A stretch of 64,000 nucleotides of DNA from contig CBDCTW010000022.1 in NCBI GenBank assembly GCA_965222425.1, positions 806,001 to 870,000 of the forward strand. Reading direction: 5' to 3'. Numbering within the stretch: position 1 is the first letter of the stretch; each line of letters starts with the position of its first letter. Under the pieces are notes generated by a model. It was not told the origin of the DNA. It made no database searches and was given only the letters and a program-made list of their open reading frames with translations. This document shows positions 24,980 to 33,856 of this stretch, one piece after another. The stretch comes from CBDCNP01 sp965222425 (GTDB lineage: Bacteria; Acidobacteriota; Vicinamibacteria; Marinacidobacterales; DATDRI01). The position numbers and the translations under genes were made by a program.

Positions 24980-27900
24980 TTACCTCTGGGTGACGATGAC
25001 CGGAGCGACAGCTCCCTGCAGAACCATGGTGTTAAAAGCAGGCAGCTCGGTCTCCAGGACTTCCTGGACCCGCGCGAGAGGCTGCGCCAGCATCGGCTTT
25101 AGATCTTCAAAACGCTCAAAAGAACTGTCGGTAGGCTTGGCGTCAGCACCGCCGACAAAACCGTAAAGGTAAGTAAACTGGACGTGCAGCTTCGGCGGAA
25201 AGTCGAGCCGATCCATCCGGTAGTCATCCTCCGTCGGCACCAGTTCCCACTCGATTGCTGTGAGCTTCTCGATGAGTGCGTTTCCAGTCTTTTCGATCAC
25301 GTCCCCTTGAGCCGTATCCTTTAACCGCGTCACTAGACCGCTGACCTGCTCCCGCACATCCCGAATCTTGGCGACGGTATGGTGCATCTCACTGATCTTG
25401 TCACGGATCTCAGTGAGCAGCTCGAACTGCTTTTGGTAGTCCGCCTGGGTCGTATCCAGTCTCGGGTCCTTCAGCACCTCGAAAGTCTGCGTCTGACTCC
25501 ACTCTCCGGCCGTCAGCCTCGCCTGGTAGGTACCGGGAACTACCTTGGGGCCCAGCGTGTTTCGCCTGCTGAGCTTTCCATTTTTTTCAACTACCTCCGC
25601 ACCGGGATAGCGCAGATCCCACGCAAAACGGTTCAACCCCGCTTTCGAGAAAGTGCTCTCTTCCTTCAGCCACGGCGGCTCCGGCCTTGCCACCACGGAC
25701 TTGTCCTTGGGGTCGTCCTGGCTGGAGAAGCGGCGGATTATGTTGCCACCGAGGTCCAGAATCTCCAGGGTGACCTCCTCCTCAGGCTCCTTGGCAAAGT
25801 AGGAGTAGACGATCGCCCCATCCGGAGCCTCCGTGCCCATGCGATGACGCTCAATTCTCGCACTCCCCACAGGATCCCGCGGGTTCGTAACGTACTCCGG
25901 ACCCGCTACGTACGCTTGGTCCGCCTCCTCCTCGGAGGTCCTCACCCGGTAGGCATCGCGAGGTTTGAACAGGTAGGCTGGAGACTCGGCCACTTGGTCG
26001 GTAATCTGGTGCAACGGCGTCAGGTCGTCGAGGATCCAGAACGAGCGCCCTTCGGTCGACATCACCAGGTCCTTCTGGTGCACCACCATATCGGTGATCG
26101 GCGTCACCGGCAGGTTGAGCTGCAACGACTGCCAGTGCGTCCCGTCATCGAAGGAGATGTACATGCCGAACTCCGTGCCCGCATACAGCAGGCCCTTCCG
26201 ATCGGGATCCTCTCGAGCCACCCGCACGAAGTGGTTCGCGGGAATACCGTTGGTGCCGTCGGTGAGCAGCTTCCAGCTCTTGCCGTAATCGCTGGTGCGA
26301 AAGATATACGGCTTGAAGTCATCGAGACGGTAACGGTGTACCGCGACAAACGCCCTTCCCGGATCGTGGGCCGAAAGGTCGATCGTATTGACCGTGCCCC
26401 ACTCGGGCAGGCCCTCGGGCGTGATGTTGTCCCAGCTGGCACCGCCGTCCTGAGAGATGTGTACCAGCCCGTCGTCGCTGCCGGCCCAAAGTAAGCCCGG
26501 CTTGTGCGGCGACTCCTCGAAAGCGAATATCGTGCAATAAATCTCTATCGTGGTCTGGTCTCGGGTGATCGGGCCGCCGGAGTAGTCCTGCTTGCTCTTG
26601 TCGTTGGTGCTCAAGTCGGGGCTGATCACTTCCCAGCTCTGACCCCCGTTGGTGGACTTGTGCACATATTGTGAGGTGGTGTACAGCACCTCCTGGTTGT
26701 GCGGGGAGAGCCGGATGGGTGCATTCCATTGGACGCGGTAACGCAAATTCTTCGCCGCCGTTCCGCCTCTCTCCGGGTACATTACGATCTGACGCACCTG
26801 GCGGGTGCGGTGATCGTACCGAGAAAGTCTTGCGACTCCCCCCGAATAGACGATGTTGGGGTTGTCGAGATTGACGGCAACGTGTCCGCCCTCAAAGCCG
26901 CCCACCCCATACCAGTACTGCAGCTGGAGTTTGGCGCCGAAATTTGCCGAGCGACTCGGCAGCGAGATGGCCTCATACTGGTCCTGCTGTGCACCGTACA
27001 CCCGGTACGGAAATTGGTTGTCAACGGTGACTCGGTACATCTCCGCCGTCGGTTGGTTCAGCTGCGTCGACCAGCTCTTGCCGCCGTTGAAAGAGATGTT
27101 AGCCCCACCGTCGTTCGCCTCGATCATGACGTTCGGGTCATGCGGATTCATCCAAAGATCATGCTGGTCCCCGTGTGGAACATTGATGGGCCCGAACGTT
27201 TTTCCCCCGTCGACCGACTTGAGGAAATTGCTGCTTCCAACGTAAACCGTGTTCTCGTCCTTCGGGTCGGCAAAGATGTGCATGTAGTACCAGGGCCGAC
27301 TCTGGACACTACGCTCCTTGTTGACCCGGCGGAACGTTGCGCCACCATCGTCAGAACGGAACACACCGCCCTCCTCTGCTTCGACGATCGCCCACACTCG
27401 CTCTGATTTGGCCGGAGAAACCGTGACCCCAATCCTTCCCGTGATACCCGTGGGCAACCCGTTTATCAGCTCGGTCCAGGTGTCGCCCCCGTCGGTGGTC
27501 TTGTAGAGACCGCCCTCCTCGCTGCCGGAGGTGAGCGTCCAGGGCTTCCGCTCCGCCGTCCACATGGCGGCATAAAGCACCCGGGGGTTGTTCGCGTCCA
27601 TCGCAAGATCGATTGCGCCAGTCTTGTCGCTGACATGAAAAACTTTCTCCCAGCTCCGCCCACCATCCTTCGAACGGAACACCCCCCGCTGTTCGTTCGG
27701 CCCAAACGCATGCCCCAACACCGCCACATACACCAGGTCGGAATTGCTTGGATGCACTCGAATCCGGCCGATCTGCCCGGCATCTTCTAACCCCACATGC
27801 TTCCAACTCTTGCCAGCATCCGTCGACTTGTACATCCCGATCCCCGGCGACACATTGCCGCGGATGCAAGCAGAGCCCGTGCCTACGTAGATTACGTTGG

Positions 27901-28231
27901 GGTCGGAGTCGGCCACCGTAATGGCTCCAATCGACCCCGCCTCAAAATATCCGTCTGAGACGCTTTCCCATATCTCCCCACCGTCGATCGTCTTCCAGAC
28001 CCCACCGCCCGCCGGTGCCATGTAGAAGGTTTCACGCTGGCTGGCAACACCACTCACCGCGGTGACCCGAGACCCCCGATGCGGCCCGATCATCCGGTAC
28101 TTGAGTGCCTGATAAAGTGCGGGGTCGTAGACCCGTTGCTGCGCATGAATTTCAGCAGGCAGCGCCATCAGAAGACAAAACGAGATGACGGACATGAAAA
28201 CACACGTGTTGATTCTCCACAGTTCCCTCAC
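24980..28231 (-). CDS. Giant exported VPS10/BNR-repeat protein, copy 1
   Basis: 1,083 residues, exported (signal ends PAEIHAQ). The body is a sortilin-like multi-bladed beta-propeller with many Asp-box repeats (SKDGGRSWEKV, TTDGGDTWTEL, SDDGGATFRRV, SFNGGKSWST, SQDGGASWDNI), then a C-terminal FlgD-like domain and helical tail. Such proteins are often annotated as glycosyl hydrolases, but no catalytic site is proven; binding of peptides or glycans is possible. The GTG start at 28231 has GAGGAGG seven bases upstream and aligns with the ATG of the second copy at 43434, unlike the ATG at 28327. Part of the tld-lipocalin gene set. Confidence 0.85.
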   Translation of the reverse strand: MRELWRINTCVFMSVISFCLLMALPAEIHAQQRVYDPALYQALKYRMIGPHRGSRVTAVSGVASQRETFYMAPAGGGVWKTIDGGEIWESVSDGYFEAGSIGAITVADSDPNVIYVGTGSACIRGNVSPGIGMYKSTDAGKSWKHVGLEDAGQIGRIRVHPSNSDLVYVAVLGHAFGPNEQRGVFRSKDGGRSWEKVFHVSDKTGAIDLAMDANNPRVLYAAMWTAERKPWTLTSGSEEGGLYKTTDGGDTWTELINGLPTGITGRIGVTVSPAKSERVWAIVEAEEGGVFRSDDGGATFRRVNKERSVQSRPWYYMHIFADPKDENTVYVGSSNFLKSVDGGKTFGPINVPHGDQHDLWMNPHDPNVMIEANDGGANISFNGGKSWSTQLNQPTAEMYRVTVDNQFPYRVYGAQQDQYEAISLPSRSANFGAKLQLQYWYGVGGFEGGHVAVNLDNPNIVYSGGVARLSRYDHRTRQVRQIVMYPERGGTAAKNLRYRVQWNAPIRLSPHNQEVLYTTSQYVHKSTNGGQSWEVISPDLSTNDKSKQDYSGGPITRDQTTIEIYCTIFAFEESPHKPGLLWAGSDDGLVHISQDGGASWDNITPEGLPEWGTVNTIDLSAHDPGRAFVAVHRYRLDDFKPYIFRTSDYGKSWKLLTDGTNGIPANHFVRVAREDPDRKGLLYAGTEFGMYISFDDGTHWQSLQLNLPVTPITDMVVHQKDLVMSTEGRSFWILDDLTPLHQITDQVAESPAYLFKPRDAYRVRTSEEEADQAYVAGPEYVTNPRDPVGSARIERHRMGTEAPDGAIVYSYFAKEPEEEVTLEILDLGGNIIRRFSSQDDPKDKSVVARPEPPWLKEESTFSKAGLNRFAWDLRYPGAEVVEKNGKLSRRNTLGPKVVPGTYQARLTAGEWSQTQTFEVLKDPRLDTTQADYQKQFELLTEIRDKISEMHHTVAKIRDVREQVSGLVTRLKDTAQGDVIEKTGNALIEKLTAIEWELVPTEDDYRMDRLDFPPKLHVQFTYLYGFVGGADAKPTDSSFERFEDLKPMLAQPLARVQEVLETELPAFNTMVLQGAVAPVIVTQR

Positions 28232-28344
28232 GAAGTACCTCCTCTTGTCGATGAGACAAAGATGGATAGCGGAATCACGAGCGGTATGAAATATTGGGCA
28301 ATAGGAAAATAGGCGGCAATACTTCATCCAAACGCAAACGGCCG

Positions 28345-28872
28345 TTACTCAAGTCTCCGATACACAACGCGCACTGCGGGTCCGGAGTCGGGCGATCGGC
28401 GTGGGAGATCCACCGCAAACCGATCATCCTTTACCGAGAAATTCGCCACCGACTCCAAGCCTATGATGTTAGGCCCATGGCTTATCTGCCACTGGCGACG
28501 TAGGGTACTGCCCTCGACGGAGTACGTACCCGCCGTCGAGGAGTAACGGTCGCGTTGCTTGTAATACTCTACTTGTTCGTCGAGCGGGAGCTTCTCTGCC
28601 TCTGCGCGTGACAGCCCCGTACGATTATTCTCCATCCGCGCCAGGCAATGGTATCCGTCCGTGAACACCCAGATGCCGCTCCACGTACCGTCGTCACGAA
28701 TCAGCTCGCCTGTTTCGGTGTTCGTCTCAGACACAAAAGCCCAAACCCCGGTGATAGGGGTCCGTGCACTATCCTCAGTCTGCGTGGCACGGGCCTGACA
28801 GCTGATAGAAGTTGTGAGCACCAACAAGGCGAGCGAGTTATACCCCGTCATTTGCGCTTTCTTTAAGAACAT
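28345..28872 (-). CDS. Lipocalin-like exported protein, paralogue 2
   Basis: 175 residues, with a hydrophobic start and a possible lipobox (LTTSISCQ). The core repeats the paralogue pattern: GVWAFVSETNTETGELIRDD, IWVFTDGYHCLARMENNRTG, STAGTYSVEGSTLRRQWQ, ending VVYRRLE. GGGAG precedes the ATG at 28872. Lies 30 bases after tldE and upstream of the VPS10 gene, in the same direction. Confidence 0.72.
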   Translation of the reverse strand: MFLKKAQMTGYNSLALLVLTTSISCQARATQTEDSARTPITGVWAFVSETNTETGELIRDDGTWSGIWVFTDGYHCLARMENNRTGLSRAEAEKLPLDEQVEYYKQRDRYSSTAGTYSVEGSTLRRQWQISHGPNIIGLESVANFSVKDDRFAVDLPRRSPDSGPAVRVVYRRLE

Positions 28873-28902
28873 CGTGTTTTCTCCCGGTCCGGCCCGTCCT
28901 GT

Positions 28903-30249
28903 TCACACCGCATCCGACGGGCGATAAAAATTGAAGTTTGCCACCCGAACCGCTGGCATGACGTTCCCATTCAATCCCGAAGATCCGAACGAGGCGGTCT
29001 TGTATGGTCGTGACACGTCTTCGATTTGGCTTAGCAGATCCTTGAACGGGACCGAATACCAGGCGTTCTTGAGTGGCCTTGTAATCTTGCCCTTCTCAAT
29101 CATGAAAAGACCGTTTTTCGTGACCCCGTTGATGTAAGGAGGATCGAGCGTTCGGAGGCTAGCCCTAGCTTGTGTAACGAGGATGCCACGGTCAACCTCG
29201 GCAACCAAATCTTCGATGGATTTCGAACTGCCCTCAGCCACTAGATAGACGGCCGGGCCCGAATCTCCGCCGGGCAAATTGCGCACCACGCCTTTCTCGA
29301 TCCACAACACCTCACTTAGCGGTCTGCCGTTCGGTCCATACGGGCTGCCCATGATCAGCGGATGGTCTGGCTTTGTGCGCAGAGTTAGCCGATCACTCGC
29401 CACTTTCTCGCCTACTCGACCTGGGCTTCCCCATTCGTCGACCGCTCGAGCTGTACCCGCTAAAAGGCGAACCAGATGCCCGATGTAGGTTGCCGTCATC
29501 GCCGGTTCTAGAATCACGGTATAGCGGCCCATCTCGAATGGGCTTGGATTAACTGAACGTTTAGCCTTCTCGCTCGCGATGTCGGTTAATCCCTCAATGT
29601 CCACGTCATCCACCCGGCGCATGTCGCCAATTCCTGCCCATCCCGAGCCTATTCGACTGGATTCGCGCCCCATGGTGCCATCAGACCGCACGGTCACCGT
29701 ATAACCTGTCTTCGTCGCCCGTCGATAAAACCACAGGCCGGTGCTCGTCGCGTGCGCTTCCAAGGTGTCATCGACGTGGAAGTAACCTGAGCCGTTCAGT
29801 TTTTCCTTCTGCAGCTGGCGAACCGCGCCCGCGACAGCTTGGTAGCGTTGTTCCGACGTCAGGCTCGCTGTCTTGTCGTCAAAGCCCGGGACCTCTGGGT
29901 ACTCTTGCGGTCCCGGCGCCGGCCGATGGGACTTAGTAGGCCTGGCCGCCTTGGCAATTGCCTCTGCGCGAGCGACTGCATCACGTACGGATTCCCTATC
30001 TAACTGGTTGGTGATACTCATCCCTTCCTGGTTGCCAAAGGCCACTTTGATCTGGAGCGGGTAATACGGCCGGACGTGGGTATTGTCTCGGATATAACTG
30101 TTTGAAAATCGGATAACCTTGGTAGTGCCACAAACGATCTCTCGATTCGTCTCTCTGTACCAGGCGATCGAGAGTTGCACCTCATCCGCAGTCGCCGCAT
30201 CGAACGCTTGATCGAAGATTTGGTGAACTTCAGATTCGGATAGGCTCAT
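28903..30249 (-). CDS. TldD/PmbA-family protein, TldE-like subunit
   Basis: 448 residues of the TldD/PmbA family. It lacks the HExxxH zinc motif and so corresponds to the non-catalytic TldE partner: VILEPAMTATYIGHLVRLLAG, GVVRNLPGGDSGP, and the end region PYINGVTKNGLFMIEKGKIT typical of these proteins. The ATG at 30249 overlaps the tldD stop by 4 bases (ATGA), indicating coupled synthesis of the two subunits. No signal peptide is visible, although its partner has a Tat signal. Confidence 0.88.
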   Translation of the reverse strand: MSLSESEVHQIFDQAFDAATADEVQLSIAWYRETNREIVCGTTKVIRFSNSYIRDNTHVRPYYPLQIKVAFGNQEGMSITNQLDRESVRDAVARAEAIAKAARPTKSHRPAPGPQEYPEVPGFDDKTASLTSEQRYQAVAGAVRQLQKEKLNGSGYFHVDDTLEAHATSTGLWFYRRATKTGYTVTVRSDGTMGRESSRIGSGWAGIGDMRRVDDVDIEGLTDIASEKAKRSVNPSPFEMGRYTVILEPAMTATYIGHLVRLLAGTARAVDEWGSPGRVGEKVASDRLTLRTKPDHPLIMGSPYGPNGRPLSEVLWIEKGVVRNLPGGDSGPAVYLVAEGSSKSIEDLVAEVDRGILVTQARASLRTLDPPYINGVTKNGLFMIEKGKITRPLKNAWYSVPFKDLLSQIEDVSRPYKTASFGSSGLNGNVMPAVRVANFNFYRPSDAV

Positions 30250-31877
30250 ATCGTCGGCCCTCCAACTTTCATGTTCTTGAAACGAGCCCATGGTGCGCCG
30301 TGGGTGTTGTGGTTCCGCTGGCAGGGCTGCCCAATGTCATCCGAATCCAGTGCTGCCGGCTCCCACGAATCCTGATTCGTCACCACGTCGAGCGCCTGCC
30401 ATATCTCCTCCGGATTGTCCCCCTGGTAGTGCGCGTCACGAAGCATGCGGGTTTTCTTGCCGTTCTTGATCTCCCAGATCACGTCCGCGGTGTAGGTGTG
30501 ATTGCGTCTTTGGTGATCCTGGATGATCCTCGCTGCACGACCGGAGAACAGCAGTCCGCTCTTGGTGTCCGCGATGAGCTCTTCGGGAGTGGGAGCGTCG
30601 TCCCCTCCGCCCTCCAGATTGACGTTTGGAATTCGACCCTGAGGCACGCGATCCCACGATTCCGTTAGGCAGCAGCCTCGGCTGCGCGGCTCATCAATAT
30701 AGGTTGCAAATTCACGCGTCGTCTGAAAACCAACCAAGAGGCCTTCCCGAATGATGTCCCACTGCTGGGTCTTCACGCCCTCATCGTCGTAGCCACAGGT
30801 CGACCGCAGGGTCGGCCTATTCCGATCCGCAACGACATTCATCACTTTTGGACCGAAGCGGTACTGGCCAACATCCTTCGGACTCAGAAATGTAGAGCCC
30901 GCGAAATTGGTCTCCACCAGAACGGTCCGGTTTAGCTCCGTCGGATGCCCAACCGACTCATGCTCGAGCAAGCAGATGTTTTGTGGATCCATAATGATGT
31001 CCGTCCGAGTCTCTGTGGTCAGCCGTGGTGCCATCGCTTTTTCCACCGCCTCCGCGGCAATACGCTCCGCGTGCTCTGGAAAACGCGCACTCCGAATATG
31101 CTCGTACCCGATGTTTAGGGGATTCAAGAAGAAGCGCCGTTGTGCCCGCTCGTCATTGACTTTCGCTCGAGCGAAGAACGTACCGTCGGAGCGCACAATG
31201 TGCTGCTGGATCGACGAACCCTCAGAGTTGGCGTAGTACTTGTTCTCGTCCCAGAAATCTAACCAAGAGAAGGCCCGATCGATCTTAGGATTGCGACGTA
31301 CTTGCTCGTTGGTCTGCAGAAGAAGGTTGATTTTCTCGTCCAAGGGCACCTCGAAAGGATCCTCTTCGTAAGGGGTTTCGTAGGTGTCGACGTACGATGG
31401 TTCCGCTACTAATCTAATCGGCTCGACGATGGTCTTAGCGCTTTTCTCTGCAAGGTCGCAAGCGAGGTTCGCCACTGTCACGAATTCGTCCTCGTCGAGG
31501 ATTGGACTAGCAGCGAAACCCCATGCCCCATCTTTCAAGACGCGTACGTTGAAACCAACGTCCACCTTCTCGAGGACACGGTTAGGATTGGGTCCGTAAT
31601 GCCATTCTCCGCTGATGCCAACGATCTCTTGATCGTGGGCCACGAGTGTCTGAATCGTGCTACGGACGATCCTAACGTCTGCAAAACCTGCCCCTCGGCC
31701 TTTACATATCTTGAGAGCCACAGCGGCTAACGCTTCCTTCCGATCTTTGCTCGAAATAACATCGTCGACAGTCGAACTGGTCTGCTGTACTATGCTGCTC
31801 CTGCATCCTCCGAACGGCACCACGATCGTGGCAGAAGCACCACAGAGCTTTAGGAACCTGCGTCGCGTAAGTGTCAT
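30246..31877 (-). CDS. tldD: TldD-family metalloprotease with Tat signal
   Basis: 543 residues. It starts MTLTRRRFLKLCGASATIVV, a strong twin-arginine signal (RRRFLK). The TldD zinc site LLEHESVGHPTE (HExxxH) is present, as are GYDDEGVKTQQWDIIREG and LGRNxxH-like parts near the end. TldD/TldE are best known as cytoplasmic proteases that trim RiPP precursors and degrade unfolded peptides; here the signal sends the enzyme to the periplasm. GGGGAAAG lies just before the ATG at 31877, which is preferred over an ATG 11 codons upstream. First gene of a five-gene run. Confidence 0.88.
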   Translation of the reverse strand: MTLTRRRFLKLCGASATIVVPFGGCRSSIVQQTSSTVDDVISSKDRKEALAAVALKICKGRGAGFADVRIVRSTIQTLVAHDQEIVGISGEWHYGPNPNRVLEKVDVGFNVRVLKDGAWGFAASPILDEDEFVTVANLACDLAEKSAKTIVEPIRLVAEPSYVDTYETPYEEDPFEVPLDEKINLLLQTNEQVRRNPKIDRAFSWLDFWDENKYYANSEGSSIQQHIVRSDGTFFARAKVNDERAQRRFFLNPLNIGYEHIRSARFPEHAERIAAEAVEKAMAPRLTTETRTDIIMDPQNICLLEHESVGHPTELNRTVLVETNFAGSTFLSPKDVGQYRFGPKVMNVVADRNRPTLRSTCGYDDEGVKTQQWDIIREGLLVGFQTTREFATYIDEPRSRGCCLTESWDRVPQGRIPNVNLEGGGDDAPTPEELIADTKSGLLFSGRAARIIQDHQRRNHTYTADVIWEIKNGKKTRMLRDAHYQGDNPEEIWQALDVVTNQDSWEPAALDSDDIGQPCQRNHNTHGAPWARFKNMKVGGPTI

Positions 31878-32372
31878 GCTCTTTCCCCATTTGAAAAACG
31901 GCTTGACCATTCGCCGCTACTCAACTCTGTCCCCTCAAACCACCGTAGGGAGAGCTGGAAGACGAAACTGAGCGCTAATGTCGGTGAGGGCCGTTCTTGA
32001 AAGCCAGTCGTCTGATGGAATGCAGCCACCCCTACACCCGGAACGGGTTGCCCGTGGCATCTGTCGCGCGACCAACGAATGCAACATCCCGAGCCCACGC
32101 CTAATCAATGCACCCAAAACTGACGTAAATATAAGAGCCAAGAGCGGACCCTCGAAAGGCCCGCACGAACCAAATTCCTTCCGGCCGGAAGAAGCCGCGA
32201 CACCCCGCGCCCCCTGTACGGAACTGGCGAAGGCTCGACACTCACCATCGGCCCGAAAAGCAACTCCGATGCCAACAAGACGACGCACGGACTCCAGCAT
32301 CCTATGCGATCCACCTTGCAAGTCAAGCCCTTTCTTAGAACTTTTCCCCGCTTCAGCGCGGGATGTTCCGAG
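31878..32372. other. Intergenic region upstream of tldD
   Basis: About 490 bases between the tldD start and the end of the DsbA-like gene. It should hold the tldD promoter. Open frames on both strands here lack ribosome-binding sites and family similarity, so I call none. Confidence 0.35.
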
Positions 32373-33413
32373 TTACTCCAAGCGCCGCAGCTCGGCTTCG
32401 ATAAAGACCGAAACCGCTTCGTAGGGAAGCGCCCCGCTAGGAGCGGGAATCCCGTTAACGAAAAGGGCCGGCGTTCCAGTGACTCCGACCATTCCTCCCG
32501 CCCGCATATCCTTCTGCACTTGCTCGGCGTGCTTCCCCGAATCCAGGCAGTGGTCGAACTCCGCTCGATTGAGCCCCAGGCGACCGGCCTTCTCCTTGAG
32601 CGCCGTGACGCCGAGCTGGGACTGCTCTTCGAACAAGAGATCGTGCATTGGCCAGAACTTGTCTTGGTCCTCCGCGCACAGGGAGGCCTCTGCGGCTTTA
32701 GGAGCGCTGGCGTGTATGCTCAAAGGAAACTGGCGGAAGACGAGACGCACCTGGTCGCCGTATTTTTTCTTGACCTCTTCGAGGGTTGCCACGAACTGAC
32801 TGCAGAAGGGGCACTCGAAGTCCGAGAACTCGACGAGGGTGATGGGTGCGTCGCTCGGGCCCACACTCGGGAACCCTTCGCCGTCGAAATTCACCCGATA
32901 AGGTTTGAGCAAATACTCCACGTTCCGTTGTCCCGCCAGCCTCCGCACGAACTCGTCTTGCGCCCGGGCCGTCTTTTGTTCCGTTAAAAACTTGTGGATT
33001 TGGGGGGACACGTCCTGCAAGGCCTTCCCACCCATCCGCGCCTCGTTTTCCTTGTACCACGCGCTGACATCGTCTGCGCTTACTTGTGCGTTGGGGTGGA
33101 CCTCTGCCGTGAAGAGATCCCTCGCGGTGATCCCCCGTTTTTTCGCTTCGTCCTCCATCAGACGGCCAGATACGATTTCCTCGACCGTGGACTCGATGAG
33201 CCGATGACGCTGACCCTGGTACTGAGCCTCCATGCCGCTGAGTCGGTCCCCGACGCGCTCTTCGAGGTCCGCCCGAGTCACCGGAGAGCCATCGATGGTG
33301 GCTAAGATGTCCGGCGTTTCGGAGGAAGCAGCATGAGTCTGGGGGGCAGGTTGGTCTTGAGAGCAGCCTGTCAGGCTTACCACGACCAGAAGCGAGGCGT
33401 GTTCTATCTTCAT
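32373..33413 (-). CDS. Lipoprotein with SurA-like N-terminal part and DsbA-type thioredoxin domain
   Basis: 346 residues. Signal with lipobox LTGCSQD. Residues 35-165 resemble the helical SurA/PpiC N-terminal chaperone region (VDG-like ATIDGSPVTRADLEERVG, VEEIVSGRLMEDEAKKRGIT). Residues 175-340 are a DsbA/thioredoxin_4 domain with active site FECPFC and VTGTPALFVNG (cis-Pro loop). It would act as a periplasmic thiol oxidoreductase. GAGAGGC precedes the ATG. It begins 17 bases after the aconitase X small-subunit gene, same strand, though a functional link is not obvious. Confidence 0.85.
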   Translation of the reverse strand: MKIEHASLLVVVSLTGCSQDQPAPQTHAASSETPDILATIDGSPVTRADLEERVGDRLSGMEAQYQGQRHRLIESTVEEIVSGRLMEDEAKKRGITARDLFTAEVHPNAQVSADDVSAWYKENEARMGGKALQDVSPQIHKFLTEQKTARAQDEFVRRLAGQRNVEYLLKPYRVNFDGEGFPSVGPSDAPITLVEFSDFECPFCSQFVATLEEVKKKYGDQVRLVFRQFPLSIHASAPKAAEASLCAEDQDKFWPMHDLLFEEQSQLGVTALKEKAGRLGLNRAEFDHCLDSGKHAEQVQKDMRAGGMVGVTGTPALFVNGIPAPSGALPYEAVSVFIEAELRRLE

Positions 33414-33430
33414 GCCTCTCCTTTGAGCGG

Positions 33431-33856
33431 TTACTGGGCGTCTGCGATGAGGATACTTCCATCGCCGCGTATGACGATTCGCTGACCCGTCTTCAATGTG
33501 TCGAACTCATCCGGCTCGGTGAAAATGATGGGAAATCGCTTCCCGTACAACTCATTTGCCACGATGGCGGCCAGAGACAAGAACGCCTCGATACGATTGC
33601 ATATGATCGCCGCGGGAGCGGTGTTCAGCTTGACCGATTCTACTAGAACCGCGGTCGTGGTGCTCGAGCCGCGAGTGAAAGGAATTCCCAGGATTTTCCC
33701 CGCCGCAATTTTTCCGTTCAATGGATGACGTCGGTCGATGATGGAGCCGTCGCGATGATCGTATCCGCCCCAGAAGCTCAGGGGCTCGGAGCTGATGAGC
33801 GCCTCACCGGATGCCGTTCCGGCGACCAGCGGCCTCGCTTGGATCACTCTTTCCAT
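33431..33856 (-). CDS. Aconitase X swivel-domain small subunit
   Basis: 141 residues of the swivel-domain type: QARPLVAGTASGEALISSEP, SFWGGYDHRDGSIID, HPLNGKIAAGKILGIPFTRG with the Ser-rich substrate loop GSSTTTAVL. It pairs with the DUF521 catalytic subunit encoded just upstream (13-base overlap). Start at MERVIQARP is chosen because an extension of 16 residues is mostly arginine and lies inside the preceding gene. Confidence 0.9.
   Translation of the reverse strand: MERVIQARPLVAGTASGEALISSEPLSFWGGYDHRDGSIIDRRHPLNGKIAAGKILGIPFTRGSSTTTAVLVESVKLNTAPAAIICNRIEAFLSLAAIVANELYGKRFPIIFTEPDEFDTLKTGQRIVIRGDGSILIADAQ

Noticed and set aside
25379..26494. Long plus-strand frame opposite the VPS10 gene, with a similar one at 45213-46298 opposite copy 2
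   Set aside because: Both lie wholly opposite the VPS10 coding strand and resemble each other only because the genes are paralogues.
24980..28231. Annotation of the VPS10/BNR proteins as glycosyl hydrolases
   Set aside because: Asp-box repeats show a propeller fold only; no catalytic residues of a known glycosidase family can be identified by eye.
31978..32424. 148-codon plus-strand frame upstream of the DsbA-like gene's end
   Set aside because: Low-complexity Arg/Pro/Ser composition, overlaps the end of the real gene on the other strand, and has no ribosome-binding site.
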